From an uncultured Ezakiella sp. (lineage in GTDB: Bacteria; Bacillota; Clostridia; Tissierellales; Peptoniphilaceae): a stretch of 37,434 nucleotides of DNA. Below the pieces are notes generated by a model that saw nothing but the letters and a program-made list of their open reading frames with translations, did no database searches and was not told the DNA's origin. This document shows, piece after piece, positions 7,807-15,875 of this stretch; the first letter of the stretch is position 1; every line of letters starts with the position of its first letter. The stretch spans positions 1 through 37,434 of the forward strand of contig CAMYPV010000005.1 of assembly GCA_947293975.1 (NCBI GenBank). Direction: 5' to 3'. The position numbers were made by a program, and so were the translations under genes.

Positions 7807-8824
7807 CATTTGCATTGTTATTCTTGCATTGACATTTATTGCTTGCAAACAAAAAGATGACAAGCATACGCTTGTTGTATATAACTGGGGAGATTATATT
7901 GACCCATCTTTGATAGAAAAATTTGAGCAAGAAGAGGGCGTTGATGTTATTTATAACGAGTACTCAACAAATGAGGATTTATTTGTAAAGTTAAAAAATA
8001 GCACAGAACAAATTGATATAGTTATTCCATCAGATTATATGTTAGAACGCCTTATCAAAAAAGATTTAATTCAAAAAATTAATACAAAAAATATTCCGAA
8101 TTATAAAAATATAAATCCAATATTTAAAGCCAGAGATTGTGATCCTACTGGAGAATACGGGGTACCTTATTTGTGGCAAACGGTTGGTTTAATTTATAAT
8201 TCTGAAAAATATCCTGAAGGTCTTCACAGATGGGAAGATTTATGGAATGAAAAATATAAAAAGGATATGGTACTGTATAATGCACAGCGTGATGTTTTAA
8301 CTGTCGCATTAAAAAAATTGGGCTATTCTGTCAACACTAGAGATATAAACGAATTAAAGGAAGCAGAGGACGAACTTTTAAAACAGAAAGAAATTAATTA
8401 TGCCTATCTTGGTGATGAAATTAAGGATGTTCTTGTAAATGAAGATGCTAATATTGGCGTTGTATATTCAGGTGATGCTGGAATCATAATGAGCCAAAAT
8501 CCAAAATTTAAATTTGTAATTCCAGAAGAGGGATCAAATATGGCAGTTGATTATATGGCTATTCCAAAGAATGCAAAGCATATAGCTTTAGCAGAAAAAT
8601 TTATAAATTTTATGCTTAGAGAAGATGTCGCAGTGCAAAACACGGAATATATTATGTACAATACTCCGATGGATAATGTTAAGAAAAAGATTTCTAAGCA
8701 AATTTTAGATTTTAATTTATATCCAACAGAGGAAGAAATTAAGCGATTATCAAGCTATAGAGACATGAGTGATTTAAACAAATTATATGATGAAATATGG
8801 ACAGAAATAACCTCAGGTTTATAG
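7784..8824 (+). CDS. potD: Polyamine-binding lipoprotein PotD, copy 1
   Basis: A substrate-binding lipoprotein (346 aa) that delivers polyamine to PotBC outside the membrane. A signal peptide ends in a weak lipobox FIA-C (Cys21). It keeps the YNWGDY motif (W35), the acidic segment NAQRDVL, and a late pocket segment SNMAVDYMAIP. Against recalled E. coli PotD, the tryptophan at position 255 is alanine here (A254) while the nearby Asp is kept (D256). The start is TTG inside the end of potC; the best SD (GGAG, 7768-7771) is somewhat far, so this start is moderately certain. A paralogue follows directly. Confidence 0.88.
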   Translation: MRKIKLISICIVILALTFIACKQKDDKHTLVVYNWGDYIDPSLIEKFEQEEGVDVIYNEYSTNEDLFVKLKNSTEQIDIVIPSDYMLERLIKKDLIQKINTKNIPNYKNINPIFKARDCDPTGEYGVPYLWQTVGLIYNSEKYPEGLHRWEDLWNEKYKKDMVLYNAQRDVLTVALKKLGYSVNTRDINELKEAEDELLKQKEINYAYLGDEIKDVLVNEDANIGVVYSGDAGIIMSQNPKFKFVIPEEGSNMAVDYMAIPKNAKHIALAEKFINFMLREDVAVQNTEYIMYNTPMDNVKKKISKQILDFNLYPTEEEIKRLSSYRDMSDLNKLYDEIWTEITSGL

Positions 8825-8856
8825 AGTCCAAATATATAATGAATGGGAGTTGAAAA

Positions 8857-9885
8857 TTGAAGAGATTATTAACGGTTATTATTTTAGGTTTATTTGTTTT
8901 TGTAGGCTGTACAGATTCAAGAGAAAAGCTTTCAGTTTTTAATGTTGGCGACTATATGGATAGATCTGTTATTAGAGATTTTGAGAATGAATATGGAGTC
9001 AAAGTAATTTATCAGGAATATGCATCTAACGAAGATTTGTATGTAAAAATAAAAACGACAAAAGATCCTTATGATGTAATATTTCCATCAGATTATATGC
9101 TAGAGCGAATGATTAATGAAAATTTGGTTTCGCCACTTGATAAGAGTAAGATTGAAAATAAAAAATATATTGATGATTATTATCTTCATAAAGATTTTGA
9201 TAAAAATAACGATTATTCATTGCCGTTTATGGGTGGCACAGTCGGAATTGTATATAACGCAGAGAAATATCCTGAGGGAATAAATAGGTGGGCTGACTTG
9301 TGGAATGAACGCTATGAAAGAGATCTCGTAATATATTATTCACAAAGAGACGTTCTTATGGTTGCGTTAAAAAAATTAGGATATAGCATGAATACTCAAA
9401 ATCCTGAAGAACTTGAACAAGCTAAACAAGAATTGATTAAACAAAAACCGTTAATATATGGATACTTGGGAGATGAAATAAAAGATGTCCTTATAAATGA
9501 AGATGCAAATATAGGCGTCGTATACTCAGGTGATGCGGGGATTATTATGTCACTGAATGATAAATTTAAATACTCACTTCCAGAAGAAGGCACTAATCTT
9601 TGGATTGATGCAATGGCTATACCTAAAGCTTCCAAAAACAAGGAGCTTGCACATAAGTTTATTGACTTTTTGTTAAGGCCTGACATACTGGCAAGAAATG
9701 CAGAGTATTTACAATACGCAACTGTTTCAAGCGAAGCAAAGAAAATGCTCCCAGATGATATTAAAAACAACGAAGCATTATATCCACCAATGGAAAAATT
9801 GAAAAATACAGAAGTGTTTACTGATCCTACATCTGTGATTGATCTATATGATAGAATCTGGACAGAAGTGTTGTCAGGATTATAA
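8857..9885 (+). CDS. Polyamine-binding lipoprotein PotD, copy 2
   Basis: A second solute-binding lipoprotein (342 aa) just downstream of potD, clearly a tandem duplicate: both share PSDYMLER, RDVL-VALKKLGYS, YLGDEIKDVL and NEDANIGVVYSGDAGIIMS. The signal peptide ends in FVG-C (Cys18). The pocket differs in the opposite way from copy 1: the Trp of the YNW motif is Val (V30), while the later Trp is kept in TNLWIDAMAIP (W249, D251). Start TTG 8857 has SD GGGAG (8845-8849) 7 bases upstream. It probably uses the same PotABC with a different ligand or affinity. A terminator follows. Confidence 0.88.
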   Translation: MKRLLTVIILGLFVFVGCTDSREKLSVFNVGDYMDRSVIRDFENEYGVKVIYQEYASNEDLYVKIKTTKDPYDVIFPSDYMLERMINENLVSPLDKSKIENKKYIDDYYLHKDFDKNNDYSLPFMGGTVGIVYNAEKYPEGINRWADLWNERYERDLVIYYSQRDVLMVALKKLGYSMNTQNPEELEQAKQELIKQKPLIYGYLGDEIKDVLINEDANIGVVYSGDAGIIMSLNDKFKYSLPEEGTNLWIDAMAIPKASKNKELAHKFIDFLLRPDILARNAEYLQYATVSSEAKKMLPDDIKNNEALYPPMEKLKNTEVFTDPTSVIDLYDRIWTEVLSGL

Positions 9886-9892
9886 GTTTTTT

Positions 9893-9917
9893 AAGTCGCT
9901 TAACCGCGACTTTTTTA
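9893..9917 (+). terminator. Rho-independent terminator of the pot operon
   Basis: AAGTCGC (9893-9899) pairs with GCGACTT (9906-9912) around TTAACC, followed by a run of T. It ends the potABCDD transcript 8 bases past the last stop codon. Confidence 0.9.
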
Positions 9918-9996
9918 TTTTTAAATTTAAATCAAACAAATCTTAAGATTATATTATGCAAAAAAATTTATCCGAATTTTAAAGAAATTATAGTTA

Positions 9997-10025
9997 TTGA
10001 GAAAGAATATGTGGATCTTTATACT
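9997..10025 (+). promoter_or_regulatory. Predicted sigma-A promoter of ftsH
   Basis: TTGAGA (9997-10002), a 17-base spacer and TATACT (10020-10025) are close to consensus. The predicted start is near 10032, giving a leader of about 60 nt before ftsH, longer than most others in this window. Apart from this promoter, 9918-10092 holds only very short reading frames (5-8 codons) that I do not call as genes. Confidence 0.75.
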
Positions 10026-10092
10026 ATGGTTAGCAAAGGATAGTGATGGGTATAAAAATATAGATGAAAATATTTTTTAAGAGGTGATTATA

Positions 10093-11907
10093 TTGGATAA
10101 GAATAAGCGTCCACTGTTTATATATTATGGTGTTGTAATAGCACTTATGCTTGTGTTTAACTTGCTTGTACTCCCGTATATGCAAAGCAAAACTATAAAA
10201 GATGCTAGTTATTCTGATTTTTTAACAATGATCGACAAAAATCAAGTTAAGAAGGTTGAGGTTCAGGATAGACAAATATTATTTACAACAATAGGAAACA
10301 ATAACGAAGAGATTATTTATAAAACAGGGCCATTTAGAAATAACGAATTGGCGCATTTACTCCAAGAAAAGGGGATTGAATTTGGTAGTCCGATTATCCA
10401 AGAGCCAGGAATATTTGTAACAATTTTAGGCTGGGTTGTACCGATTATTATATTCATAGTTGTAGGTCAACTGTTAAGTAGACAATTGTTAAAATCAATG
10501 GGCGGTGGTCCAGGTGCAATGAGCTTTGGCAAGAGCAATGCAAAGATATATGTAAAAGCTGAGACAGGAAAAACTTTTGCCGACGTCGCAGGACAAGAAG
10601 AAGCGAAGGAAGCCTTGAAAGAGATAGTTAGCTTTTTGCACAATCCTTCCAAATATGCTCGCATTGGCGCAAAGTTACCGAAGGGCGCATTACTCGTTGG
10701 ACCTCCAGGGACTGGTAAGACTTTGTTAGCTCAAGCTGTTGCTGGTGAAGCGAACGTACCTTTCTTTTCAATTTCTGGCTCAGAATTTGTAGAGATGTTT
10801 GTAGGTATGGGTGCTGCAAAGGTAAGAGATTTATTTAAGCAAGCAAATGAGAAAGCTCCGTGTATTGTATTTATTGATGAAATTGATACTGTGGGTAAGA
10901 GGCGTGACGGCAATTATGGAGGCAATGACGAAAGAGAACAAACTTTGAATCAATTGTTGTCAGAAATGGACGGATTTGACGGCAAAAAAGGTGTTGTTAT
11001 ATTAGCTGCAACGAATAGACCTGAGACATTAGACCCTGCACTTTTAAGACCTGGTAGATTTGATAGAAGAATTCCAGTAGAATTGCCTGATTTAAATGGA
11101 AGAATTGCAATACTAAAAGTTCATGCAAAAAATGTTTTGACAGAAGATGATATAGATTTTAAAACGCTCGGACTTTCGACTGCTGGAGCAAGCGGAGCCG
11201 ATCTTGCAAATATGATTAACGAAGGCGCTTTAAACGCAGTAAGAGATGGAAGAACTAGAGTAAGTCAAAAAGATATTGAGGATGCAATTGATGTTGTAAT
11301 CGCAGGATATGAGAGAAAGTCGATGATTGTAAGTCCTGAAGAAAAGAAGATTATATCTTATCATGAGGTAGGTCATGCAATTGTTGCAGCTGCGCAAACG
11401 CATTCTGCGCCAGTTCATAAAATTACAATTATTCCGAGGACTTCAGGTGCGCTGGGCTACACTATGCAGGTTGAAAAAGAAGAAAAATTCTTGCAAAGTG
11501 ACAAGGAATTGTTTAACGACATGGTAACTTTATGTGGTGGACGTGCCGCAGAAGAGCTTATATTTAATACAAGGACAACCGGTGCTTCAAATGATATTGA
11601 GAGATTAACAAATATCGCAAAGCATATGATTGCAACTTATGGTATGACTGACGAGTTTGATATGACTTGTATGTCAACTCAACAAAATCAATATCTCGGT
11701 GGAGGAAGAACTTTAGATGCAAGTGAGTTAACTCTAAGGCAGATTGATGAAGCAGTTGTTTCTCTCGTTAAAAAAGCACATGAGAGTGCAATAAATATAT
11801 TGAAAGAAAATATGGAAGCAATGCATGCAATTGCAAACTTCTTGCTTGAAAAAGAAACCATAACTGGCGAAGAATTTATGGAAATATTTAACAGGTATCA
11901 ACAATGA
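10093..11907 (+). CDS. ftsH: ATP-dependent zinc metalloprotease FtsH
   Basis: FtsH is a membrane-anchored AAA+ protease that removes misfolded membrane proteins and short-lived regulators. The 604-aa protein has an N-terminal membrane segment (about residues 7-28), a small extracytoplasmic domain, a second membrane segment (about 108-132), Walker A GPPGTGKT (203-210), Walker B IVFIDEID (258-265), arginine fingers in LRPGRFDRR, and zinc site HEVGH (H424, H428) with third ligand D501 in ASNDIE. Start TTG 10093 is preferred because AGAGGTGA ends 5 bases upstream; the in-frame GTG at 10084 lies inside that SD. It overlaps the next gene by 4 bases. Confidence 0.96.
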   Translation: MDKNKRPLFIYYGVVIALMLVFNLLVLPYMQSKTIKDASYSDFLTMIDKNQVKKVEVQDRQILFTTIGNNNEEIIYKTGPFRNNELAHLLQEKGIEFGSPIIQEPGIFVTILGWVVPIIIFIVVGQLLSRQLLKSMGGGPGAMSFGKSNAKIYVKAETGKTFADVAGQEEAKEALKEIVSFLHNPSKYARIGAKLPKGALLVGPPGTGKTLLAQAVAGEANVPFFSISGSEFVEMFVGMGAAKVRDLFKQANEKAPCIVFIDEIDTVGKRRDGNYGGNDEREQTLNQLLSEMDGFDGKKGVVILAATNRPETLDPALLRPGRFDRRIPVELPDLNGRIAILKVHAKNVLTEDDIDFKTLGLSTAGASGADLANMINEGALNAVRDGRTRVSQKDIEDAIDVVIAGYERKSMIVSPEEKKIISYHEVGHAIVAAAQTHSAPVHKITIIPRTSGALGYTMQVEKEEKFLQSDKELFNDMVTLCGGRAAEELIFNTRTTGASNDIERLTNIAKHMIATYGMTDEFDMTCMSTQQNQYLGGGRTLDASELTLRQIDEAVVSLVKKAHESAINILKENMEAMHAIANFLLEKETITGEEFMEIFNRYQQ

Positions 11908-12446
11908 TTTATGTCATAAGACATGGAGAAACTGATTACAATAAAATTGGTAGATTGCAGGGTAAGAGAGATATTTCATTGAACGAAACTGGAATTATGC
12001 AGGCCTACGAAATTAAAAATCGACTCTATGATGTAGACTTTGATGAAATATATTCTTCTGATTTGAATCGTGCGTATAAGACTGCTGAGATAATTGCAGA
12101 TGGGAAGCGTGTAATAAAGGATAGTCGCCTTGAAGAAATTGGATTAGGTAGATGGGAAGGGCAGACGTATGATTTTTTACGTGCGAATGACCCAGAGTAT
12201 GTAGAGTTTTTTAATGATCCGAAGAATTTCAAAAAAGGTGATAATGAATCATATCAGAGTGTAATTGACAGAGTAAAAGATTTTTTTGATGAGCTTGATA
12301 ATGATAAAAATATTTTAGTCGTAACACATGGCTTTGTGATTTATCATTATTTTCAGGATATATTTCCTCAGATTGAGCCGGTAAAAAATTGTGAGATTAT
12401 ATTGTATGACAAGTTAAATAATAAAATAATTCGTAACAAAAAATAG
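11904..12446 (+). CDS. Histidine phosphatase family protein (phosphoglycerate mutase-like)
   Basis: A 180-aa protein of the histidine phosphatase superfamily. It begins with the phosphohistidine motif IRHGET (R6, H7), followed by GRLQGKRDISLNETG, the acid residue region LEEIGLGRWEGQTY, and the second histidine in VVTHGFVIYHY. Members range from cobalamin-pathway phosphatases to broad phosphatases, and no neighbour fixes the substrate. The start overlaps the ftsH stop (ATGA), so expression is probably coupled to ftsH. It ends inside a strong bidirectional terminator. Confidence 0.88.
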   Translation: MIYVIRHGETDYNKIGRLQGKRDISLNETGIMQAYEIKNRLYDVDFDEIYSSDLNRAYKTAEIIADGKRVIKDSRLEEIGLGRWEGQTYDFLRANDPEYVEFFNDPKNFKKGDNESYQSVIDRVKDFFDELDNDKNILVVTHGFVIYHYFQDIFPQIEPVKNCEIILYDKLNNKIIRNKK

Positions 12447-12470
12447 GATTCGCGCGAATCCTATTTTTTT
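12441..12470. terminator. Bidirectional terminator between convergent genes
   Basis: AAATAGGATTC (12441-12451) pairs perfectly with GAATCCTATTT (12456-12466) around GCGC. T-tracts on both strands serve the histidine phosphatase gene (+) and the YbaK gene (-). The stop codon of the former is inside the stem. Confidence 0.92.
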
Positions 12471-12945
12471 AATCTTTATCTTTAGAAATGTCTGCGTAAT
12501 ATGCGTTAATAACTTTAATTAAATCATCTGGATTAATTTTTATCTGCGTTCCAACTTTTCCGCCACTTACGAAAATGTATTCTTTGCCTTTTGCACTTTC
12601 GTCAACAAATGTTTTGAATAATTTTTTCATACCTATCGGTGAGCAACCTCCATGTATATAACCAGTAAGAGGTAATAATTCTTTTTGAAGAATCATATCA
12701 ATTTTCTTTTCATTAGAGACATTTGCAGCTTTTTTTAAGTCAAGTTCTTTAGTTGCTGGAACTACAAATACATAATGCTCTTTGTCTTTTGATTCGGTAA
12801 CAAGTGTTTTGTATACATTTAGGGGATTTTCACCTGTATTCATTGCAACATCAAGCCCTGATAATCCTTCGGATGCGTCGTATTCTATTTCTTGATATTT
12901 TATTTTGTTTGAATCAAGTATTCTCATTGCGTTAGTTTTTTTCAT
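12469..12945 (-). CDS. Cys-tRNA(Pro)/Cys-tRNA(Cys) deacylase YbaK/EbsC family
   Basis: A 158-aa trans-editing enzyme that hydrolyses mischarged aminoacyl-tRNA. It matches the YbaK/EbsC layout: N-terminal KTNAMRILDSNKIKYQEIEYD, central YKTLV and FVVPATKELDLKKAA segments, GYIHGGCSPIGMKK, and the C-terminal GGKVGTQIKINPDDL. The start has SD AGAGG 5 bases upstream. It lies 8 bases after the patatin-like gene on the same strand, so the two probably form one transcript from the promoter at 14080-14109. Confidence 0.92.
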   Translation of the reverse strand: MKKTNAMRILDSNKIKYQEIEYDASEGLSGLDVAMNTGENPLNVYKTLVTESKDKEHYVFVVPATKELDLKKAANVSNEKKIDMILQKELLPLTGYIHGGCSPIGMKKLFKTFVDESAKGKEYIFVSGGKVGTQIKINPDDLIKVINAYYADISKDKD

Positions 12946-12953
12946 ATTTACCT

Positions 12954-14063
12954 CTAAGTTGTAATAAGTCTTTGCAATAGACTTTTATTAAAATTCTCTG
13001 TAAAAAAATCGTCTAATTTCATTTCCTTTGCAACATCGATTAGATTATAGATATTAAATCTGTCGTATCCAATCCTATCTAGTTTTCTCTCAGCAAGTGC
13101 AATTAAAATGTCAGTTGTAGTGTAGTTACTATCGATATTTAATTCCGAGGCAATTTTTGGAAAATATTCTTCGTATAAAATTCTATAAGGAGATTGGCAT
13201 TTATAATCATTATAATTGTCCTTAAAATAATTGAAGAGTTTATCTGAGAAGATTTTTAGTGCGTGTTTTTCGGTGCAATTTTCAAAATAATACATATTAC
13301 CTAAGAGTTTATTCACAGTTCTAATCGTGTCATAATAACCAATATTTATAATGTCTGAAGCCAACTTAGGATCAAAGTTAAGTGATGAATTTAATTTATT
13401 TTTTGGTTCGATTACAATTGCATTTTCAGGAAAACTTTTATCATGATAGTCCTTTGGATTTACACGAACAATTACGGGAGTTAGTTTTAATTTTTGCACC
13501 ATATTAAATGGTATGTTGTTATAAAACCCACCATCTAAGAAATATTTTCCATTAAGTGGTTGCATTTTAAATACAGGCAAATAAGAGCTTGCAATAATAT
13601 AATCAAGCAGCTCACCTTGTTTAATATCTTCTGCAAAAAGTTCCTCACCTTTTTTGTCGGTTACATTTACAGTTACAAGTCCAAATTTAATATTAGAATT
13701 TCTAATTTTTTCTTCGGACAATCCTTCGTAAACAAGGTTTTGCATTGGTTCCAATGGTAGTGTGCCATTAAACATTATCTTGCCAAGCTCTTTTAATTTT
13801 GTGAGCATGTCCATATCATCAGTTATGGTTGGCATAGTAAATGAATCACTACTAAATGATTCAACAAAGCTTTTATTTTTCCAAAAAAATTTACATTTAT
13901 CAATCTCGCCAGATGCAATAAAAGCACCATTAATTGCGCCAATCGATGTGCCAACGACGGCTTTAAAGTTATAACCTAAATCTTTAAGTGCAAGATAAGC
14001 GCCGATATGATAAGAGCCTTTAGCTCCACCGCCCTCAAGTACTAATCCGTATTTATTCTTCAT
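12954..14063 (-). CDS. Patatin-like phospholipase family protein
   Basis: A 369-aa predicted cytoplasmic serine lipid hydrolase. It has the oxyanion-hole motif EGGGAKG (10-16), nucleophile elbow GTSIG (Ser40) and the dyad aspartate in FLDGGFYNN (D177). The C-terminal half carries no motif I recognise. ATG 14063 was chosen because GGAGG (14073-14069) lies 5 bases upstream. A longer reading frame extends to 14102 but would start upstream of the predicted transcription start. Substrate is unknown; a role in phospholipid turnover is inferred only from the family. Confidence 0.88.
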   Translation of the reverse strand: MKNKYGLVLEGGGAKGSYHIGAYLALKDLGYNFKAVVGTSIGAINGAFIASGEIDKCKFFWKNKSFVESFSSDSFTMPTITDDMDMLTKLKELGKIMFNGTLPLEPMQNLVYEGLSEEKIRNSNIKFGLVTVNVTDKKGEELFAEDIKQGELLDYIIASSYLPVFKMQPLNGKYFLDGGFYNNIPFNMVQKLKLTPVIVRVNPKDYHDKSFPENAIVIEPKNKLNSSLNFDPKLASDIINIGYYDTIRTVNKLLGNMYYFENCTEKHALKIFSDKLFNYFKDNYNDYKCQSPYRILYEEYFPKIASELNIDSNYTTTDILIALAERKLDRIGYDRFNIYNLIDVAKEMKLDDFFTENFNKSLLQRLITT

Positions 14064-14079
14064 TTTTACCTCCGTAAGT

Positions 14080-14109
14080 ATTATACACTTATTAAAACAC
14101 ATAAGTCAA
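14080..14109 (-). promoter_or_regulatory. Predicted sigma-A promoter for the patatin-ybaK operon
   Basis: On the minus strand TTGACT (14109-14104), an 18-base spacer and TATAAT (14085-14080). The predicted start (14073) is the first base of the GGAGG SD, so the leader would be only about 10 nt. Confidence 0.75.
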
Positions 14110-14110
14110 A

Positions 14111-14128
14111 AGGACTCTTTCGAGTCCT
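14111..14128 (-). terminator. Terminator of the nitroreductase-ABC exporter operon
   Basis: AGGACTC and GAGTCCT pair around a GAAA tetraloop (minus strand), followed by TTTTGACTT. The stem overlaps the ABC gene's stop codon. The T-tract is short and runs into the -35 box of the next operon, so some readthrough is plausible. Confidence 0.7.
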
Positions 14129-15875
14129 AATTTTGCGCATTTGCAAGTTCATAATATTTTTCGCCCAATTCTATTAATTCATCATGAGTGCCTGATTCTA
14201 TTATCTTGCCTTTTTCAAGCACCATTATTGAATCGCAATTTTGAATTGTAGACAATCTGTGTGCAACTATAAAAGATGTTCTACCTTTCATAAGCGCATC
14301 AAGTCCTTGTTGGATATATTGTTCGGTCTCTGTATCGATAGAAGCGGTTGCTTCATCTAAAACGAGAATCTTTGGATCTCTTATTATTGTACGTGCAAAA
14401 TTTATTATTTGCTTTTCGCCCAAGCTTAATCCACCATCTTCACCAAGCAAGTTTGTATCAAGACCATCTTTTAGTTTTTCTAAAATATTTTTTCCGCCAC
14501 TGGTTATAAGAGCTTCTTTAATTTCATCATCTGAATAATTTTCGCCAAGAGCAATATTGTATCTTAAGCTGCCTTTAAATAAAACAGGGTCTTGTAAAAC
14601 CATTGCCATATTTTTTCTAAGCGAACTTGTTTTGATTTTATTAATATTAATACCGTCTATTAATATTTCGCCCTTATATGGCGTGTAGAATTTAAATAAC
14701 AATGATATGATCGAACTTTTACCAGAGCCTGTACTACCGACGAGTGCAGTGGAGGTTCCGTGTTTTCTTTTAAAGCTGATGTCTTTTAATACAGGATTAT
14801 TTTCGATATATTGATGCGAAACATTTTTAAATTCAACATCTCCAATTATTTTATCAACTTCAATATTTCCATCACATTCAATTTTTTCTTCTAATATTTC
14901 ATTTATATGCTGAAGACTACTCATGCCTTTTTCGAATACATTTAATCTGTTCATTAGTCTTGTTAGATAATCATAAATTTGCCCTGTGTATTGAATTAAG
15001 ATTATAATATATCCTATTGTGAAATTTTTATTTCCATTTAAATGGCTCATACCAGCAAAATATAAAATTGCAATAGTACTTATTAGTCTAAGCATATCAG
15101 TTATATTATATGAGAAGAAACTGTCAAACAATTCTATTTTCTTACCATATTTATAGAGTTTGTCATTGTCATTTATAAACTCGACTTCAACTGGATCGCA
15201 AACAGCGTAGGCTTGAATTATATTTGTGCCTTTAATTATTTCGTTTAGATTAGATGTGATGATTGATTTTGTCTTTCTGTATTTAATATTTAAATTTGAT
15301 TGATATTTATTGTAGCTAATTACCATAATTACAAATAGTGGAATTGGGATTAAAACGATGTAAAGAGCTTTTGGTACCGTTAAAGCAATATAAACGATGC
15401 TACCTATTAAAAATAAAAATGTATTAAAAGCTGTTGTGAATCCAATATAAAATAGCTGTTTTAATTCGTTTACATCACTAGTAATTCTACTTGTAATTTT
15501 GCCTACAGCAGTTGTGTCAAAAAACGACATAGGTAAATCCATTACATGACTAAACATATCTCGTCTTAAAATAAATCCAACCTTGTTAGATGTTTTTTTA
15601 TAATGTCTTATGTGAACAAATTCCATTACGCCGGACGTTATTGTTACAAATAAATATAATGCAGCCATCGAAAAGAAGCTCTTTAGATTTATAATGCCAA
15701 TTCTTGCGTCTATTTCATTGTCAATTATATTTTTAAGCACAATTGGCGAGTAGACATTTAAGAGCATGAATAAAGTTGATAGAATTATTCCGATTAATAG
15801 ATCGTATTTAATTTTTCCAGAGAGCTTAAACAAGAGCCTACGTGTATTTTTGCTGTATTTTTCTCTTTTACTCAT
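14127..15875 (-). CDS. ABC exporter half-transporter, subunit B (catalytic Walker B, unusual signature)
   Basis: A 582-aa fused membrane/ATPase protein of the multidrug/lipid exporter type. About six membrane segments fill residues 20-310. The ATPase domain has Walker A GSTGSGKSS (K386), Walker B VLDEAT with catalytic E508, and VAHRLST as switch region. Its signature reads LSLGE (483-487) instead of LSGGQ. With the partner upstream, this fits a heterodimeric exporter with one canonical and one degenerate ATP site. Start ATG 15875 has SD AGGAGG 6 bases upstream and overlaps the upstream gene by 8 bases; the in-frame extension to 15917 lies within that gene. Substrate is unknown. Confidence 0.9.
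   Translation of the reverse strand: MSKREKYSKNTRRLLFKLSGKIKYDLLIGIILSTLFMLLNVYSPIVLKNIIDNEIDARIGIINLKSFFSMAALYLFVTITSGVMEFVHIRHYKKTSNKVGFILRRDMFSHVMDLPMSFFDTTAVGKITSRITSDVNELKQLFYIGFTTAFNTFLFLIGSIVYIALTVPKALYIVLIPIPLFVIMVISYNKYQSNLNIKYRKTKSIITSNLNEIIKGTNIIQAYAVCDPVEVEFINDNDKLYKYGKKIELFDSFFSYNITDMLRLISTIAILYFAGMSHLNGNKNFTIGYIIILIQYTGQIYDYLTRLMNRLNVFEKGMSSLQHINEILEEKIECDGNIEVDKIIGDVEFKNVSHQYIENNPVLKDISFKRKHGTSTALVGSTGSGKSSIISLLFKFYTPYKGEILIDGININKIKTSSLRKNMAMVLQDPVLFKGSLRYNIALGENYSDDEIKEALITSGGKNILEKLKDGLDTNLLGEDGGLSLGEKQIINFARTIIRDPKILVLDEATASIDTETEQYIQQGLDALMKGRTSFIVAHRLSTIQNCDSIMVLEKGKIIESGTHDELIELGEKYYELANAQN

Noticed and set aside
9396..9770. Minus-strand 124-aa frame inside the second potD
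   Set aside because: Antisense shadow of a clear coding sequence with no RBS or family match.
10046..10087. Tiny upstream frames before ftsH (5 and 7 codons, the first with AAAGGA ahead)
   Set aside because: They could be a leader peptide, but there are no regulatory codons or attenuator hairpin; short frames of this size arise by chance in AT-rich DNA.
14064..14102. N-terminal extension of the patatin-like protein
   Set aside because: It lies upstream of the predicted transcription start and contains the promoter -10 box; the family motif begins at once after ATG 14063.
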